From assembly GCA_963841705.1 (NCBI GenBank), contig CAWJDY010000075.1, positions 17,979 through 81,978 of the forward strand: a stretch of DNA of 64,000 nucleotides. Reading direction: 5' to 3'. A model generated the notes under the pieces. That model saw nothing but the letters and a program-made list of their open reading frames with translations. It did no database searches and had not been told where the DNA came from. The DNA comes from VAZQ01 sp963841705. Lineage in GTDB: Bacteria; Pseudomonadota; Alphaproteobacteria; Rhizobiales; Xanthobacteraceae. Below, piece after piece: positions 49,332-58,165 of the stretch. Every line of letters starts with the position of its first letter. Within the stretch, counting starts at the first letter, position 1. A program made the position numbers and the translations under genes.

Positions 49332-49874
49332 ATGGGTGGATGCAACCTGAAATTCCCTCTTCATCCGGGCACAACATCCGTTGCCGCCGCGATCGCGCTA
49401 GGCGCCCTCCTGCTTGGTCCTTTGCTGTCGGAGGAGGCGGCTGCCCAGGGGACGGTCAAGTCCGTCCACAACGACTGGCAAGTGCGTTGCGACACTCCTC
49501 CCGGCGCGCAAGGGGAACAATGCGCTCTCATTCAGAGCGTTACCGCGGAAGATCGCGCCAATGTGGGGCTGACCGTCATTGTGCTCAAAACGGCCGACCA
49601 GAAGAGCCGATTGATGCGGGTCGTAGCGCCGGTAGGAGTGCTGCTGCCATCGGGGCTGGGGCTCAAGGTCGATCAGGTCGATGTCGGGCGTGCCGGGTTC
49701 GTCCGCTGCCTGCCCAACGGCTGCGTCGCCGAGGTCGTCATGGACGACAACCTGATCAAGCAAATGCGCACCGGCCAGACCGCGACATTCATCATCTTCC
49801 AGACGCCGGAAGAAGGCATCGGCTTTCCCATGAGCCTTAAGGGGTTTGGCGAAGGCTACGACAAGCTGCCGTAA
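49332..49874 (+). CDS. Invasion-associated locus B (IalB) family protein
   Basis: A 180-residue secreted protein. A signal peptide (SVAAAIALGALLLGPLLSEE, ending AAAQG) is followed by the IalB domain: HNDWQVRCDTPPGAQGEQCA, LMRVVAPVGVLLPSGLGLKV, GFVRCLPNGCVAEVVMDD and FQTPEEGIGFPMSLKGFGEG. The four cysteines probably form two disulphides. IalB was named in Bartonella but is widespread in free-living Rhizobiales, where its function is not known. ATG 49332 is preferred to a TTG two codons upstream. Confidence 0.9.
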   Translation: MGGCNLKFPLHPGTTSVAAAIALGALLLGPLLSEEAAAQGTVKSVHNDWQVRCDTPPGAQGEQCALIQSVTAEDRANVGLTVIVLKTADQKSRLMRVVAPVGVLLPSGLGLKVDQVDVGRAGFVRCLPNGCVAEVVMDDNLIKQMRTGQTATFIIFQTPEEGIGFPMSLKGFGEGYDKLP

Positions 49875-49994
49875 GAGACAGCCCCGGCTCGGCCATCTCA
49901 ATTTCATATCTCCCCATCACTGCGGTTAGGGCCCCTCGCAAGCGCCCGCGGGCAGGACTATGTTTGGTGGGATCACATCGGCCAGGACTGAGGC

Positions 49995-51416
49995 ATGACA
50001 TTATCAACCGTATCGCTCTTCGAGCGCGCCGGGCTTGACCGCCAGGATGCGCGCAGGCAACTGGCGCGCGGCCTCGATGGCGCGGACGACGGCGAGCTTT
50101 TCCTCGAATATGCCCAGTCCGAGTCGCTCGTCTTCGACAACGGACGGCTCAAGCAGGCGACCTACAGCACCGACCAGGGATTTGGCCTGCGCGCGGTGAA
50201 GGACGAAGCCGTCGGTTATGCGCATTCCTCGGAGCTCTCGAGCGCCGCGCTCGCGCGTGCGGCCGATGCCGTGCGCGCGGTCAAGGGCGGCTATTCCGGA
50301 CGTTATGCGGAGCCGCCGGGCCGCAGCAATATGCGGCTTTACGGCGAGGAGAATCCGCTGGCGGAGCCCGCTTTCGAGACCAAGATCGCGCTGCTCGGAA
50401 CCATCGACGCCTATGTGCGCGCCAAGGATCCGCGCGTGCGCCAAGTGTCGATATCGTTCGGCGCGAGCTGGCAAGCGATCGAGATCCTGCGTGCCGATGG
50501 GGAGATCTATCGCGACATCCGCCCGCTCGTGCGGGTGAACTGCTCGGTCGTCGTTGGCGATGGCGAGCGCCAGGAATCGGGGAGCCAGGGCCACGGCGGG
50601 CGCGAAGGGTTTGCCAACTTCCTCGCCACGCAAGCATGGAAGAACGTGGCCGATGAGGCGCTGCGCCAGGCACTGATCAATCTCGAGGCGGTGCCCGCGC
50701 CGGCGGGCGAAATGGATGTGGTGCTGGCACCTGGCTGGCCGGGGGTGATGCTGCATGAGGCGGTGGGCCACGGGCTTGAAGGCGACTTCAACCGCAAGAA
50801 GACTTCGGCATTTGCCGGCCTCATGGGCCGGCGCGTGGCAGCGGAGGGGGTCACCGTGGTCGACGACGGCACCATTGCGCAACGTCGCGGCTCGCTCTCC
50901 ATCGACGACGAAGGCACTCCGACGCACCGCACGGTGCTGATCGAGGACGGCATTCTCGTTGGCTACATGCAGGATCGGCAGAACGCGCGGCTCATGGGCA
51001 TGAAACCCACCGGCAACGGGCGTCGCCAGAGCCACGCGCACGCGCCCATGCCGCGCATGACCAACACCTATATGCTCGCGGGCGAGCGCCATCCCGGCGA
51101 GATCATCGCCGCGGTGAAGAACGGCATCTACGCCGCCAATTTCGGCGGCGGGCAGGTGGACATCACCTCGGGCAAGTACGTGTTCAACGTCACCGAGGCG
51201 TATCGCATCGAGAACGGCAGGCTCGGCACCCCGCTCAAGGGCGCCATGCTCATCGGCAACGGGCCCACCGACCTCAACCGCATCAGCATGATCGGCAACG
51301 ACCTCAAGCTCGATCCGGGGATTGGAACCTGCGGCAAGAATGGCCAGGGTGTGCCGGTCGGTGTGGGGCAGCCGACCCTGCGCATGGACCGCATCACGGT
51401 CGGCGGCACGGCGTAA
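49995..51416 (+). CDS. tldD: Metalloprotease TldD
   Basis: A 473-residue subunit of the TldD/TldE (PmbA) protease. The zinc-binding HExxxH occurs as VMLHEAVGHGLEGDFNRKKT (near 254-259), with the third ligand Cys in the C-terminal GIGTCGKNGQGVPVGVGQPT. The N-terminal half has the LFLEYAQSESLVFDNGRLKQ and the GFGLRAVKDEAVGYAHSSEL motifs of the family. TldD/E degrades unfolded peptides and processes small natural products; a TldE partner is not in this window. The gene ends 20 bases from the convergent PAN-domain gene. Confidence 0.96.
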   Translation: MTLSTVSLFERAGLDRQDARRQLARGLDGADDGELFLEYAQSESLVFDNGRLKQATYSTDQGFGLRAVKDEAVGYAHSSELSSAALARAADAVRAVKGGYSGRYAEPPGRSNMRLYGEENPLAEPAFETKIALLGTIDAYVRAKDPRVRQVSISFGASWQAIEILRADGEIYRDIRPLVRVNCSVVVGDGERQESGSQGHGGREGFANFLATQAWKNVADEALRQALINLEAVPAPAGEMDVVLAPGWPGVMLHEAVGHGLEGDFNRKKTSAFAGLMGRRVAAEGVTVVDDGTIAQRRGSLSIDDEGTPTHRTVLIEDGILVGYMQDRQNARLMGMKPTGNGRRQSHAHAPMPRMTNTYMLAGERHPGEIIAAVKNGIYAANFGGGQVDITSGKYVFNVTEAYRIENGRLGTPLKGAMLIGNGPTDLNRISMIGNDLKLDPGIGTCGKNGQGVPVGVGQPTLRMDRITVGGTA

Positions 51417-51436
51417 CCGGCGCGATCGTTAAACCT

Positions 51437-51982
51437 CTAGCGTACAACGCCGGAGATGCAGCAGGCCTTGCGCACGGGCCGCGTGATCCGGCTCTTGAGA
51501 TAACAGACGGCCGAGGGCCCCACGTAACCCGGCCGCACATAGGTCCAGGCGCGGCAGCCCCCCTCCCCTTCGCACGCCGCTTGGCAGCTCTTGCCGTTGG
51601 CGTCCGCCGCGATGTCGAAATGGCGCAGATCCCCGCCATAGCGGTCGAAGCCGAACTCGATCACCCCCGTGCGCGGCTCGATCACGCCGGTGCCGCGCAC
51701 CCCCGAGGCGCAGCACGGGGCCGGCACCCGCGGGGTCACCCGCGACTTGAGCCAGCACACGGCATTGGCGCTCTCGGTCACGGGATAGGAGAAGCCCCAG
51801 GCGCGGCAGTGCGGGTCGCGCTCGCACCGCGCTGCACAGAGGGCTGGATCGGCGGTACGCAGGGGAAAGCTCGCATAATCTGCGCCGGGGCGGTCGAAGC
51901 CGACCTGGGCTGTGGCCGATCCCGGCGCTCCTGCCAGAATGAGGGCGATCAGCGCAGCAAAGGTGAACGCTTGTCTTTGCAC
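51437..51982 (-). CDS. Secreted protein with two PAN/apple-like repeats
   Basis: A 181-residue exported protein. Signal peptide FTFAALIALILAGAPGSATA; the mature part has two similar cysteine-rich modules, each beginning VGFDRPGADYASF or FGFDRYGGDLRHF, then C-x3-C...C-RAW (CAARCERDPHCRAWGFSYP; CQAACEGEGGCRAWTYVRP) and ending CWLKSRVTPRVPAPCCASG or CYLKSRITRPVRKACCISG. This is the PAN_4/apple-type fold, used for protein or carbohydrate binding. The pair clearly arose by internal duplication. ATG 51982. Confidence 0.85.
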   Translation of the reverse strand: MQRQAFTFAALIALILAGAPGSATAQVGFDRPGADYASFPLRTADPALCAARCERDPHCRAWGFSYPVTESANAVCWLKSRVTPRVPAPCCASGVRGTGVIEPRTGVIEFGFDRYGGDLRHFDIAADANGKSCQAACEGEGGCRAWTYVRPGYVGPSAVCYLKSRITRPVRKACCISGVVR

Positions 51983-52118
51983 GGCAATTCCGTGACCGTG
52001 GGCCCCTCACCCCGACCCTCGCCCCGCAAGCGCGGAGACGGGGGGCCGTCCGAGTTTGTGGCACCGCTTGGTATCGATTGCATGGGACGGACAGCGCAGT
52101 ATTGAGGTTGAGCATACC

Positions 52119-53954
52119 ATGGCCCAACAGTTCGGCGAATTCGGCTTTCTGATCTTCGGGCTTCTGCTGCTCGTCACCGCCGTGCTCAGCGTGCCGATCG
52201 CGCGCAAGCTCGGCCTCCCCGCGATTGTCGCCTATCTCATCGGAGGGATCATCATCGGCCCCTCCGGTCTCGGCGTCTTCCCCACGCCCGAGAGCATCTT
52301 ACCGGTCTCGGAGCTCGGCGTTGTGATGCTCCTCTTCGTGATCGGGCTCGAGCTCGAGATCGGCGAGCTCATAGCCATGCGGCGCGCGATCTTCGGCCTG
52401 GGCGCGGCGCAGCTCGTGCTCACTGCCGCGGCGCTCGCGCTCCTCGCGCATGCGCTCGGGCTATCCTGGCGCGGAGCGATCGTGGCGGGGCTCGCACTTG
52501 CGATGTCGGCAACGGCCATTGCGCTGGAGATCCTTGAGGAGCGCGGCGAGCTCCAGCGCGGCTATGGGCAGCGCGCTTTCGGCATCCTCCTATTCCAGGA
52601 CATGGCGGTGGTGCCGCTCCTGGCGCTGCTTCCTCTCCTCGCGCAGGGCGAGGATCATGCGCATGCAAGTTTCGCGGATGCAGCGCGCGCGGCGGGCCTC
52701 ATCGCCGCCGCCATCGGCGCCATCGTGCTCGCCGGCCGTTTTCTGCTCAACCCGTTCTTTCGCCTCCTCGCCCAGACCGGCTCTCGCGAGGTGATGACCG
52801 CGGCCGCGCTCCTCATCGTGCTCGGCGCAGCGCTGATCATGCAGCTTGCCGGCATGTCCATGGCGTTGGGGGCCTTCCTTGCCGGTGTGATGCTTGCGGA
52901 ATCCAACTATCGCCACGAGCTCGAAGCCGACATCGAGCCGTTCCGCGGCCTGCTGCTTGCGCTCTTCTTCATGGGCGTGGGGATGAGCATCGATGTCGCG
53001 CTCGTGCGCGCTCATCTTACGCTCGTGGTCGGCGCCGCCCTTCTCATCACCGTGCTCAAGGCTGCGATCGTGTGGCTTCTCTTTCGCCCGACCTGCGCGC
53101 GCGGCGATGCGCTGCGCGCCGGCTCCATCCTCACCGCCGCGGGCGAGTTTGCCTTCGTGCTCATTCCGCTTGGCGCCATGCTTGGCATGCTCGGTGACCA
53201 GCAGGCGGGGCTCCTCATTGCCATTGCCGCGCTGACCATGCTCATTGGCCCACTGGTCGCGACCGGCACCGAGACGGTGTTGCGCCGCCTTGCGCGACCG
53301 GTTGAGCATGAGCCCGACGATTTCAGCGAGGCGCGCGGCTCCGTGCTGGTCATCGGCTTCGGCCGTTTTGGCCAGCTCGTCTGCCAGTGTCTCCTTGCCG
53401 AGGGGATCGATATCACCACCATCGACCGCGACCCCGAGATGATCCGCCAAGCGGGACGCTTCGGCTCCAGGATCTATTATGGCGATGGCACTCGGCTTGA
53501 CGTGCTGCGCGCTGCCGGCACGCGGGAGGCGAGGCTCGTCGCGGTATGCATCGATGACCGCGACGCGGCCAGCCGCATCGTCGACCTGGTGCAGGCGGAG
53601 TTTCCCGGCACGCTCCTTTACGTGCGCGCCTTTGACCGGCGCCATTCGCTGGCGTTGATCGCCAAGGGCGTCGATTTTGAGCTGCGCGAGACCTACGAAT
53701 CGGCGCTCCGCTTCGGGCGGCAGACGCTGGAGGCTTTGGGGCTCACCCCCGAACGCGCGGCAGACGTCGAAGAGTTCGTGCGCAAGCGCGACCTCGAGCG
53801 GCTCGCCCTGCAGCAAGCCGAAGGCATCACCGCCGGCCTCGACCTTCTCCACGCCATCATGGTGCAGGAGCCGTTGAGCAAGCCTGCGGGCGAAGCAAAG
53901 CCGCTCAATCCCGAGACGCAGGACATCGTGCGCCAGCGCCCCGCGGCGCAGTGA
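52119..53954 (+). CDS. Kef-type K+/H+ antiporter (CPA2) with TrkA-N domain
   Basis: A 611-residue monovalent cation:proton antiporter. The CPA2 membrane domain (about 5-385, some 12 helices) includes GLPAIVAYLIGGIIIGPSGL and ALAMSATAIALEILEERGEL, and is followed by a cytosolic Rossmann RCK/TrkA-N domain starting near 408 (VLVIGFGRFGQLVCQCLLAE; IYYGDGTRLDVLRAAGTREA). KefB/KefC proteins efflux K+ in response to glutathione adducts; no KefF/KefG ancillary gene is adjacent. ATG 52119 (MAQQFGEFGF) is chosen with GAGG about 11 bases upstream. Monocistronic. Confidence 0.92.
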   Translation: MAQQFGEFGFLIFGLLLLVTAVLSVPIARKLGLPAIVAYLIGGIIIGPSGLGVFPTPESILPVSELGVVMLLFVIGLELEIGELIAMRRAIFGLGAAQLVLTAAALALLAHALGLSWRGAIVAGLALAMSATAIALEILEERGELQRGYGQRAFGILLFQDMAVVPLLALLPLLAQGEDHAHASFADAARAAGLIAAAIGAIVLAGRFLLNPFFRLLAQTGSREVMTAAALLIVLGAALIMQLAGMSMALGAFLAGVMLAESNYRHELEADIEPFRGLLLALFFMGVGMSIDVALVRAHLTLVVGAALLITVLKAAIVWLLFRPTCARGDALRAGSILTAAGEFAFVLIPLGAMLGMLGDQQAGLLIAIAALTMLIGPLVATGTETVLRRLARPVEHEPDDFSEARGSVLVIGFGRFGQLVCQCLLAEGIDITTIDRDPEMIRQAGRFGSRIYYGDGTRLDVLRAAGTREARLVAVCIDDRDAASRIVDLVQAEFPGTLLYVRAFDRRHSLALIAKGVDFELRETYESALRFGRQTLEALGLTPERAADVEEFVRKRDLERLALQQAEGITAGLDLLHAIMVQEPLSKPAGEAKPLNPETQDIVRQRPAAQ

Positions 53955-53979
53955 TTCGGCAAGGCGCGGTAGAACCTTC

Positions 53980-54059
53980 GTAGGGGCGACGCGTTGCGTC
54001 CCCCCTCGCGGCGGCAGCAGGATATGAGGAAAGAGGGCGAGGCAATGCCTCGCCCCTAC
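53980..54059. repeat. Two GTAGGGGCG-family units downstream of the antiporter gene
   Basis: GTAGGGGCGACGCGTTGCGT with a degenerate right arm (53980-54004) and GAGGGCGAGGCAATGCCTCG continuing CCCCTAC (54033-54059). The first has the ACGC-GCGT core, the second the AGGCA-TGCCT core, so two different cores stand side by side with the outer arms partly shared. Confidence 0.7.
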
Positions 54060-54084
54060 GAAACCAGACCAGTAGAGAAGGAGC

Positions 54085-54597
54085 ATGCCTAAGATCGACG
54101 TTGCCAAGGTTCCGGCGCAGAAGCGCGCGGCCTATCCACAGAAATTTGCCGCGGTGATTGCCGGGCGCGAGAAGCAGCGCCTGGGCGACGCGGTGGGGCT
54201 CACGCAATTCGGCGTCAACATCACGCGGATCAAGCCAGGCTCGGCCTCGGCGCTGCGGCACTGGCACGAGCAGGAGGACGAGTTCATCTACATGCTGGAA
54301 GGCGAGCTGGTCTTATGCGAGGACGGCGGCGAGACCGTGCTCAAGCCCGGCGATGCGGCGGGCTTCAAGGCCGGCAGCGGCAACGGCCATTGCCTCGTGA
54401 ACCGCGGCAGTCGCGATGCGCTTTATCTCGAAGTGTGGACCCGCGCGCTGAGCGAGCGCGTGCACTATCCCGACGCCGACCTGCGCATGGAGCGCGACGC
54501 CGGCGCGCGGCGGTTCATGACCCGCGCGGGCGACCCGATCGGGGATTTAGGGGCGGCATTGCAACTTGCTGGGCGGCGACCAACCGGGCCCGCCTAG
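54085..54597 (+). CDS. Cupin-domain protein
   Basis: A 170-residue single-cupin protein. The metal-binding motif is ALRHWHEQEDEFIYMLEGEL (His-x-His...Glu), with the second motif around AAGFKAGSGNGHCLVNRGS containing the fourth His. The start MPKIDVAKVPAQKRAAYP and the ending RFMTRAGDPIG resemble the transcriptional-regulator-like cupins of Rhizobiales, which lack a DNA-binding domain. Its substrate is not known. GAGAAGGAG lies just before ATG 54085. It ends next to a palindromic repeat shared with the convergent gene. Confidence 0.9.
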   Translation: MPKIDVAKVPAQKRAAYPQKFAAVIAGREKQRLGDAVGLTQFGVNITRIKPGSASALRHWHEQEDEFIYMLEGELVLCEDGGETVLKPGDAAGFKAGSGNGHCLVNRGSRDALYLEVWTRALSERVHYPDADLRMERDAGARRFMTRAGDPIGDLGAALQLAGRRPTGPA

Positions 54598-54622
54598 CGG
54601 CGGGTTTGAAACCCGCCCCTAC
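54598..54622. repeat. GGTTTGAAACC-core palindrome between convergent genes
   Basis: CGGCGGGTTTGAAACCCGCC then CCTAC. It overlaps the 3' ends of both the cupin gene and the convergent carboxymuconolactone-decarboxylase-like gene, and is placed as a bidirectional terminator would be. Confidence 0.65.
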
Positions 54623-54993
54623 CGCTTCTCGGCAAGCACGGTCTTGGCGATGCGGAAGCAGTCAACGCCCACCGGGATGCCGCAATAGATCGCTATCTGG
54701 GTGAGAACCGCGCGGATCTCGTTGGGGGTGAGCCCGTTTCTCAGCGCACCGCGCACGTGGGTCGCGAACTCCTCCATCTTGCCCAGCGAAGCGATCATGC
54801 GGAGGTTGAGGATGGAGCGCTCGCGCGGGGAGAGTGTCGTGTCGCCCCAGGCCTCGCCCCAGCAATACTGCGTGACTATCCGCTGGAAGTCGCGGTTGAA
54901 ATCATCCGCGCTCTTGAGCGCGCGGTCGACGTATTCCTCGCCGAGCACCTTGCGGCGCATGGCCATGCCGCGGTCGTGGGTCTCCTTGTCCAT
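54619..54993 (-). CDS. Carboxymuconolactone decarboxylase family protein
   Basis: A 124-residue helical protein of the CMD/AhpD fold: GEEYVDRALKSADDFNRDFQ, then EAWGDTTLSPRERSILNLRM and FATHVRGALRNGLTPNEIRA, ending VDCFRIAKTVLAEKR. The conserved His of PcaC (FATHVRGA) is present while the CxxC of AhpD is not, so a PcaC-like decarboxylase of 4-carboxymuconolactone is the nearest role. Other beta-ketoadipate genes are not in the window. The start ATG 54993 has AAGGAG seven bases before. Confidence 0.9.
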   Translation of the reverse strand: MDKETHDRGMAMRRKVLGEEYVDRALKSADDFNRDFQRIVTQYCWGEAWGDTTLSPRERSILNLRMIASLGKMEEFATHVRGALRNGLTPNEIRAVLTQIAIYCGIPVGVDCFRIAKTVLAEKR

Positions 54994-55026
54994 GGGTCAC
55001 TCCTTGGGTTTGAATGTGCAGCATCG

Positions 55027-55144
55027 TAGGGCCGATGAGAGTAGCGGAGCGTCAGCGAAGCATAATCCGCCGCCTGGCCAAGCGGCCGAGCAGCGGGTTA
55101 CGCCGGCAACTCGCTTGCCGCAACCCGCCGGCTAACCCGCCCTA
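55027..55144. repeat. GTAGGGCCGATGAG...AACCCGCCCTAC composite repeat
   Basis: Fills the gap between the CMD-family gene and the TIGR02444 gene. Left GTAGGGCCGATGAGAGTAGC, an inner GCATAATCCGCCG, then CGGGTTACGCCGGCAACTCG and a closing AACCCGCCGGCTAACCCGCC. It resembles the units at 5684 and 32972. Confidence 0.65.
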
Positions 55145-55686
55145 CTTGTTTGCTCCCCTGCAGCAGTGAGCGTCGCGAGCAGGGTCTCGACGGCGCGCTG
55201 CGGCAGGGATGCGTGTACCACCGCCGCATAGGCTTCAACATTGGCGCGGGCGGCTGCTTCCGTCGAGCCCACATCGCGGCCCAACGGGGAGGCGCGCGCA
55301 AGCTCGTGCATGGCCTCCTGCTGCAGCCGCTCGGCTTCGAGCTCGACGGCCTTGATGCGGGTGCGGAAGAACTCGGTGGTGGCGGCAGGCACGAGCGCGG
55401 TCTCATTTGCAAAGTTGGGCGACTTCAGCGCGCGCCGTACCGAGCGAAGCGGAATAACCGCGGCGTTGCGCCAGGGCGCGACCTTCTCCTCGAGCGCCTG
55501 GACCTCGGCGATCGAGAGCTCGTGGCACAACGTTGCGTGCCAGAGAAGAAAAAGCAGCAGGTTAACATCGATGCCCGCCTCCTCCTGCAGCGCGATGCAG
55601 GCGTCTGCCACGCCGGCGCGGCGATAGAAGCCCAATGAGAAGCGCCAGAACGGCGAGCCCTGAGATGCGGTTGCGGTAGTGGTCAT
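55132..55686 (-). CDS. TIGR02444 family protein
   Basis: A 184-residue all-helical protein of the TIGR02444/DUF2390 type: SPFWRFSLGFYRRAGVADAC, IALQEEAGIDVNLLLFLLWH and an amphipathic C-terminal half. The family is common in Proteobacteria and its function is unknown. The last residues (GEQTSRAG) run into the adjacent repeat. GGAG lies eight bases before ATG 55686. Independent of the genes either side as far as spacing shows. Confidence 0.85.
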   Translation of the reverse strand: MTTTATASQGSPFWRFSLGFYRRAGVADACIALQEEAGIDVNLLLFLLWHATLCHELSIAEVQALEEKVAPWRNAAVIPLRSVRRALKSPNFANETALVPAATTEFFRTRIKAVELEAERLQQEAMHELARASPLGRDVGSTEAAARANVEAYAAVVHASLPQRAVETLLATLTAAGEQTSRAG

Positions 55687-55713
55687 GGCTGCACTCCGTG
55701 ATTAGGAGTTGTC

Positions 55714-55752
55714 GTCATGGCCGGACTTGTTCTGGTCAAGCCCGGCCATGAC
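55714..55752. repeat. GTCATGGCCGG...CCGGCCATGAC palindrome
   Basis: GTCATGGCCGGACTTGTTCT and CAAGCCCGGCCATGAC form one hairpin half of the RPE-like family seen at 18462 and 35431. It lies in the 100-base gap between the TIGR02444 gene and the Ldh2-family gene. Confidence 0.7.
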
Positions 55753-55786
55753 GGTGAGAGTCAACGGTACCGGCATATTATCTCGA

Positions 55787-56866
55787 TCATGCGGGTGTCT
55801 TCAGCGGCGCGATGCCGAGCGATTGCGCAAGAGTGTTGAGCTCGGCGAGGAGGGCTGCATCGATCGGCACGCCGTGCTGCTCCCGCTCGGCGCGCCGCGC
55901 GCGCCGCCCCTGCCCCGGCACGCGCACCGCATCGATGCCGGGCAGCGGCCGCGAGATCGCGAGCGCCTGCACGTGGCGATCAATCTCGGCCTTGAACACG
56001 TCGAGCGGCACAAAGCGCACCACATCGAGCGCGACCACGAACTGCCCGACATTGAGCTTGCAGCGGAGCGGCGCCGCGAAATCCGGAATGTCGCGGCCAA
56101 AGGCGGCACCGTTGAGCGGCCCGGCGAGAAGCCCGATCACGAGCGAGAGACCGCTCCCCTTGTGACCGCCGATGGGCAGATACGTGCCCTCGCTGCTCGC
56201 ACGCGCATCGGTGATGGGACTGCCGTCCTTCCGGCTCTGTACCCAGCCGACCGGCAGCGGCTCGCCTTGCAGCTCATGGGTGCGGATCAGACCGTTCGAG
56301 GCGGTCGACGTGGCGATGTCGAGGACCACCGGAGGCTCCTCGCCCGCCGGGATGGCGACCGCGATGGGGTTGGTGCCAAGAAGCGCCTCGGTGCCGCCCC
56401 ATGGTGCCATGTGATTTACGCTTGACGCTGCGCCGTAGATGCCGACCATCCCGTGCGCGACCGGGATCGTCGCATAGACCGCGCCAGCGCCGGCGTGGTT
56501 GGAGCGCCGCACCCCCACCCAGCCGACGCCGCAAGCGCGCGCGAGCTCGACTGCGAGCGCCGCCGCTTCTCGCATCACCACGTGGCCCATGCCGCGGTCG
56601 CCGTCGAGGAGCGCGGTCGCGGGGCTGCGTTCAACCACCCGCACCTTCGCCTGCGGATTGATTGCACCGCTTTTGATCTGGCGCGCATAGCCCGGCAGGC
56701 GAAAGATGCCGTGCGCATCCGAACCGGTGAGGTCGGCTTCAAGCATGGCGTCCGCGGCGATGTCCGCATGCCCCGCGGCGAGCCCGGCGGCGCGCAACGC
56801 ATCGGCGGTGAACGCGCGCAGCACGCGGGCGGGATAGCGGTGCAAGGTTTCGCTCGTGGTCAGCAC
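55787..56866 (-). CDS. Malate/L-lactate dehydrogenase (Ldh2) family oxidoreductase
   Basis: A 359-residue NAD(P)-dependent enzyme of the Ldh_2 fold. DLTGSDAHGIFRLPGYARQI, RRSNHAGAGAVYATIP (catalytic His in SNH), APWGGTEALLGTNPIAVAIP and GGHKGSGLSLVIGLLAGPL are all present. Relatives reduce 2-oxoacids, ureidoglycolate or delta1-piperideine-2-carboxylate, so the substrate is uncertain. The start codon is GTG at 56866. Divergent from the creatinase-fold genes, which might share a pathway for an amide or amino acid (inference). Confidence 0.88.
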   Translation of the reverse strand: MLTTSETLHRYPARVLRAFTADALRAAGLAAGHADIAADAMLEADLTGSDAHGIFRLPGYARQIKSGAINPQAKVRVVERSPATALLDGDRGMGHVVMREAAALAVELARACGVGWVGVRRSNHAGAGAVYATIPVAHGMVGIYGAASSVNHMAPWGGTEALLGTNPIAVAIPAGEEPPVVLDIATSTASNGLIRTHELQGEPLPVGWVQSRKDGSPITDARASSEGTYLPIGGHKGSGLSLVIGLLAGPLNGAAFGRDIPDFAAPLRCKLNVGQFVVALDVVRFVPLDVFKAEIDRHVQALAISRPLPGIDAVRVPGQGRRARRAEREQHGVPIDAALLAELNTLAQSLGIAPLKTPA

Positions 56867-56932
56867 GCAGACAGGCTCATCGCAAGTTCGCGATTGCTTA
56901 TACAGCCGGATCGTATTGTATGCGCACCATCG

Positions 56933-56963
56933 TAGGACGGATTAGCGCAGCGTAATCCACCCT
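56933..56963. repeat. GTAGGACGGATTAGCG / GTAATCCACCCTGC repeat
   Basis: A compact version of the GTAGGGCGGATTAGCG family: left GTAGGACGGATTAGCG and right CGCAGCGTAATCCACC. It stands immediately upstream of the creatinase-fold gene starting at 56983. Confidence 0.6.
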
Positions 56964-56982
56964 GCTTGAGGATCCAACGAAG

Positions 56983-58071
56983 ATGACGCTGACGGAGGCA
57001 AGGCGGGTGCGGCTTGCGGCGGCGATGCGCGAGGCCGGCATCGACGTAATGGTGCTCTACGGCAATGCCTGGCGGGGCGATTATCTGCGCTATGCCGCGG
57101 ATTTCGGCATCCTGGAAGGACATGGAGTGGCGATCGTGTCCTGCGACGGCACACCTGAGCTTTATCTCGACAGCGCAACCGAGCTGGAGCGCGCGGAAGC
57201 TGAAACAGCGGGCGTGCGCGTGCGCTTCGACCCTGATATCAGCGGCGCGGTTGCCGCGCGGCTTGCGCTGGTGGGCAACCGACGCATGGCCGCAGCGCCG
57301 CGGCGGTTTCTCCCCTGCGCGCTCATGCACCAAGGCATTGCGCTCGACGACGGCACCGCGCTCCTCGATGAGCTGCTCATGCACAAGCTCCCCGCCGAGA
57401 TCGAGGCGATACGGCGCGCCGCAGCGCTCGCCGACGACGCCTACGCGGCGTTCCGTGCGGCGGTGCGGGCCGGACGGCGGCAATACGAGATCGTGGCGGA
57501 GATCGAGGCCTGGCTGCGCGCGCATGGCTGCCCCGATAATTTCATGATCATGGGATCGGGCGGCAAAGACGTGCTCGGCATGACTCCCGCGTCGGAGCGG
57601 CGCATCGCTGCCGGCGATCTCGTCACAACGGAACTCACGCCCGCGGTCGCGGGCTATTTCGTGCAGATCTGCCGTACGCTGGTCGTGGGCCGCGCGGACG
57701 ACGCGCAACGGCGCGCCCTCGCCATCTTCCGCGAGGCGCTGGAAGCGGGCATCGCCGCGGTGCGGCCCGGCGCGACAGCGGCGGACGTGGCGCGCGCCGA
57801 GAACGATGTCTTTCGCAAGCATGGACTTGGCGACTACACCTCAAGCAAGTGGACGCGTGTGCGCGGCCATGGGCTGGGGCTTTTTTGCGATTCCAAGCCG
57901 CACCTGCTTGAGGACGTGACCACGCCGCTTGTGCCGGGCATGACCTTGATCGTGCATCCCAACACCTACCATCCCGATGCCGGCTACATCGTTCTCGGCG
58001 ACGCGGTGGTGGTGACGGATACGGGGGCCGAAGTGCTGACCGGGACTCCGCGCGAGCTGTTCGAGGTGTGA
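56983..58071 (+). CDS. M24/creatinase-fold protein with altered metal ligands
   Basis: A 362-residue protein with an N-terminal creatinase domain and a C-terminal pita-bread domain. Recognisable are FMIMGSGGKDVLGMTPASER, RRIAAGDLVTTELTPAVAGY, RVRGHGLGLFCDSKPHLLED and a late GDAVVVTDTGAEVLTGTPREL. In true M24 peptidases two Asp bind metal in the third segment (D-x-G...D-x-TR); here they read TTELTP and FVQICRT, so the second is lost, and the last Glu ligand is Asp. This suggests a creatinase-like, metal-free hydrolase. It precedes a second, more diverged paralogue. Confidence 0.85.
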   Translation: MTLTEARRVRLAAAMREAGIDVMVLYGNAWRGDYLRYAADFGILEGHGVAIVSCDGTPELYLDSATELERAEAETAGVRVRFDPDISGAVAARLALVGNRRMAAAPRRFLPCALMHQGIALDDGTALLDELLMHKLPAEIEAIRRAAALADDAYAAFRAAVRAGRRQYEIVAEIEAWLRAHGCPDNFMIMGSGGKDVLGMTPASERRIAAGDLVTTELTPAVAGYFVQICRTLVVGRADDAQRRALAIFREALEAGIAAVRPGATAADVARAENDVFRKHGLGDYTSSKWTRVRGHGLGLFCDSKPHLLEDVTTPLVPGMTLIVHPNTYHPDAGYIVLGDAVVVTDTGAEVLTGTPRELFEV

Positions 58072-58094
58072 GTATGGCGTGGAGAGCTTTTGTT

Positions 58095-58152
58095 CGGTCA
58101 TGCCCGGTCTCCCCGCCGCGCAAGCTCGGCGGGCTCCCCCGCCCGGCCATAA
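58095..58152. repeat. GTCATGCCCGG...CCCGGCCATAAC repeat between two paralogues
   Basis: Left GTCATGCCCGGTCTCCCCGC and right GCTCCCCCGCCCGGCCATAA form a hairpin of the RPE-like class in the 94-base gap between the two creatinase-fold genes. Confidence 0.6.
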
Positions 58153-58165
58153 CGGTGTAACGGCC

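Noticed and set aside
52590..54107. 505-codon minus-strand frame opposite the Kef-type gene
   Set aside because: Shadow frame; His/Glu/Arg-rich, crosses a dispersed repeat, no family match.
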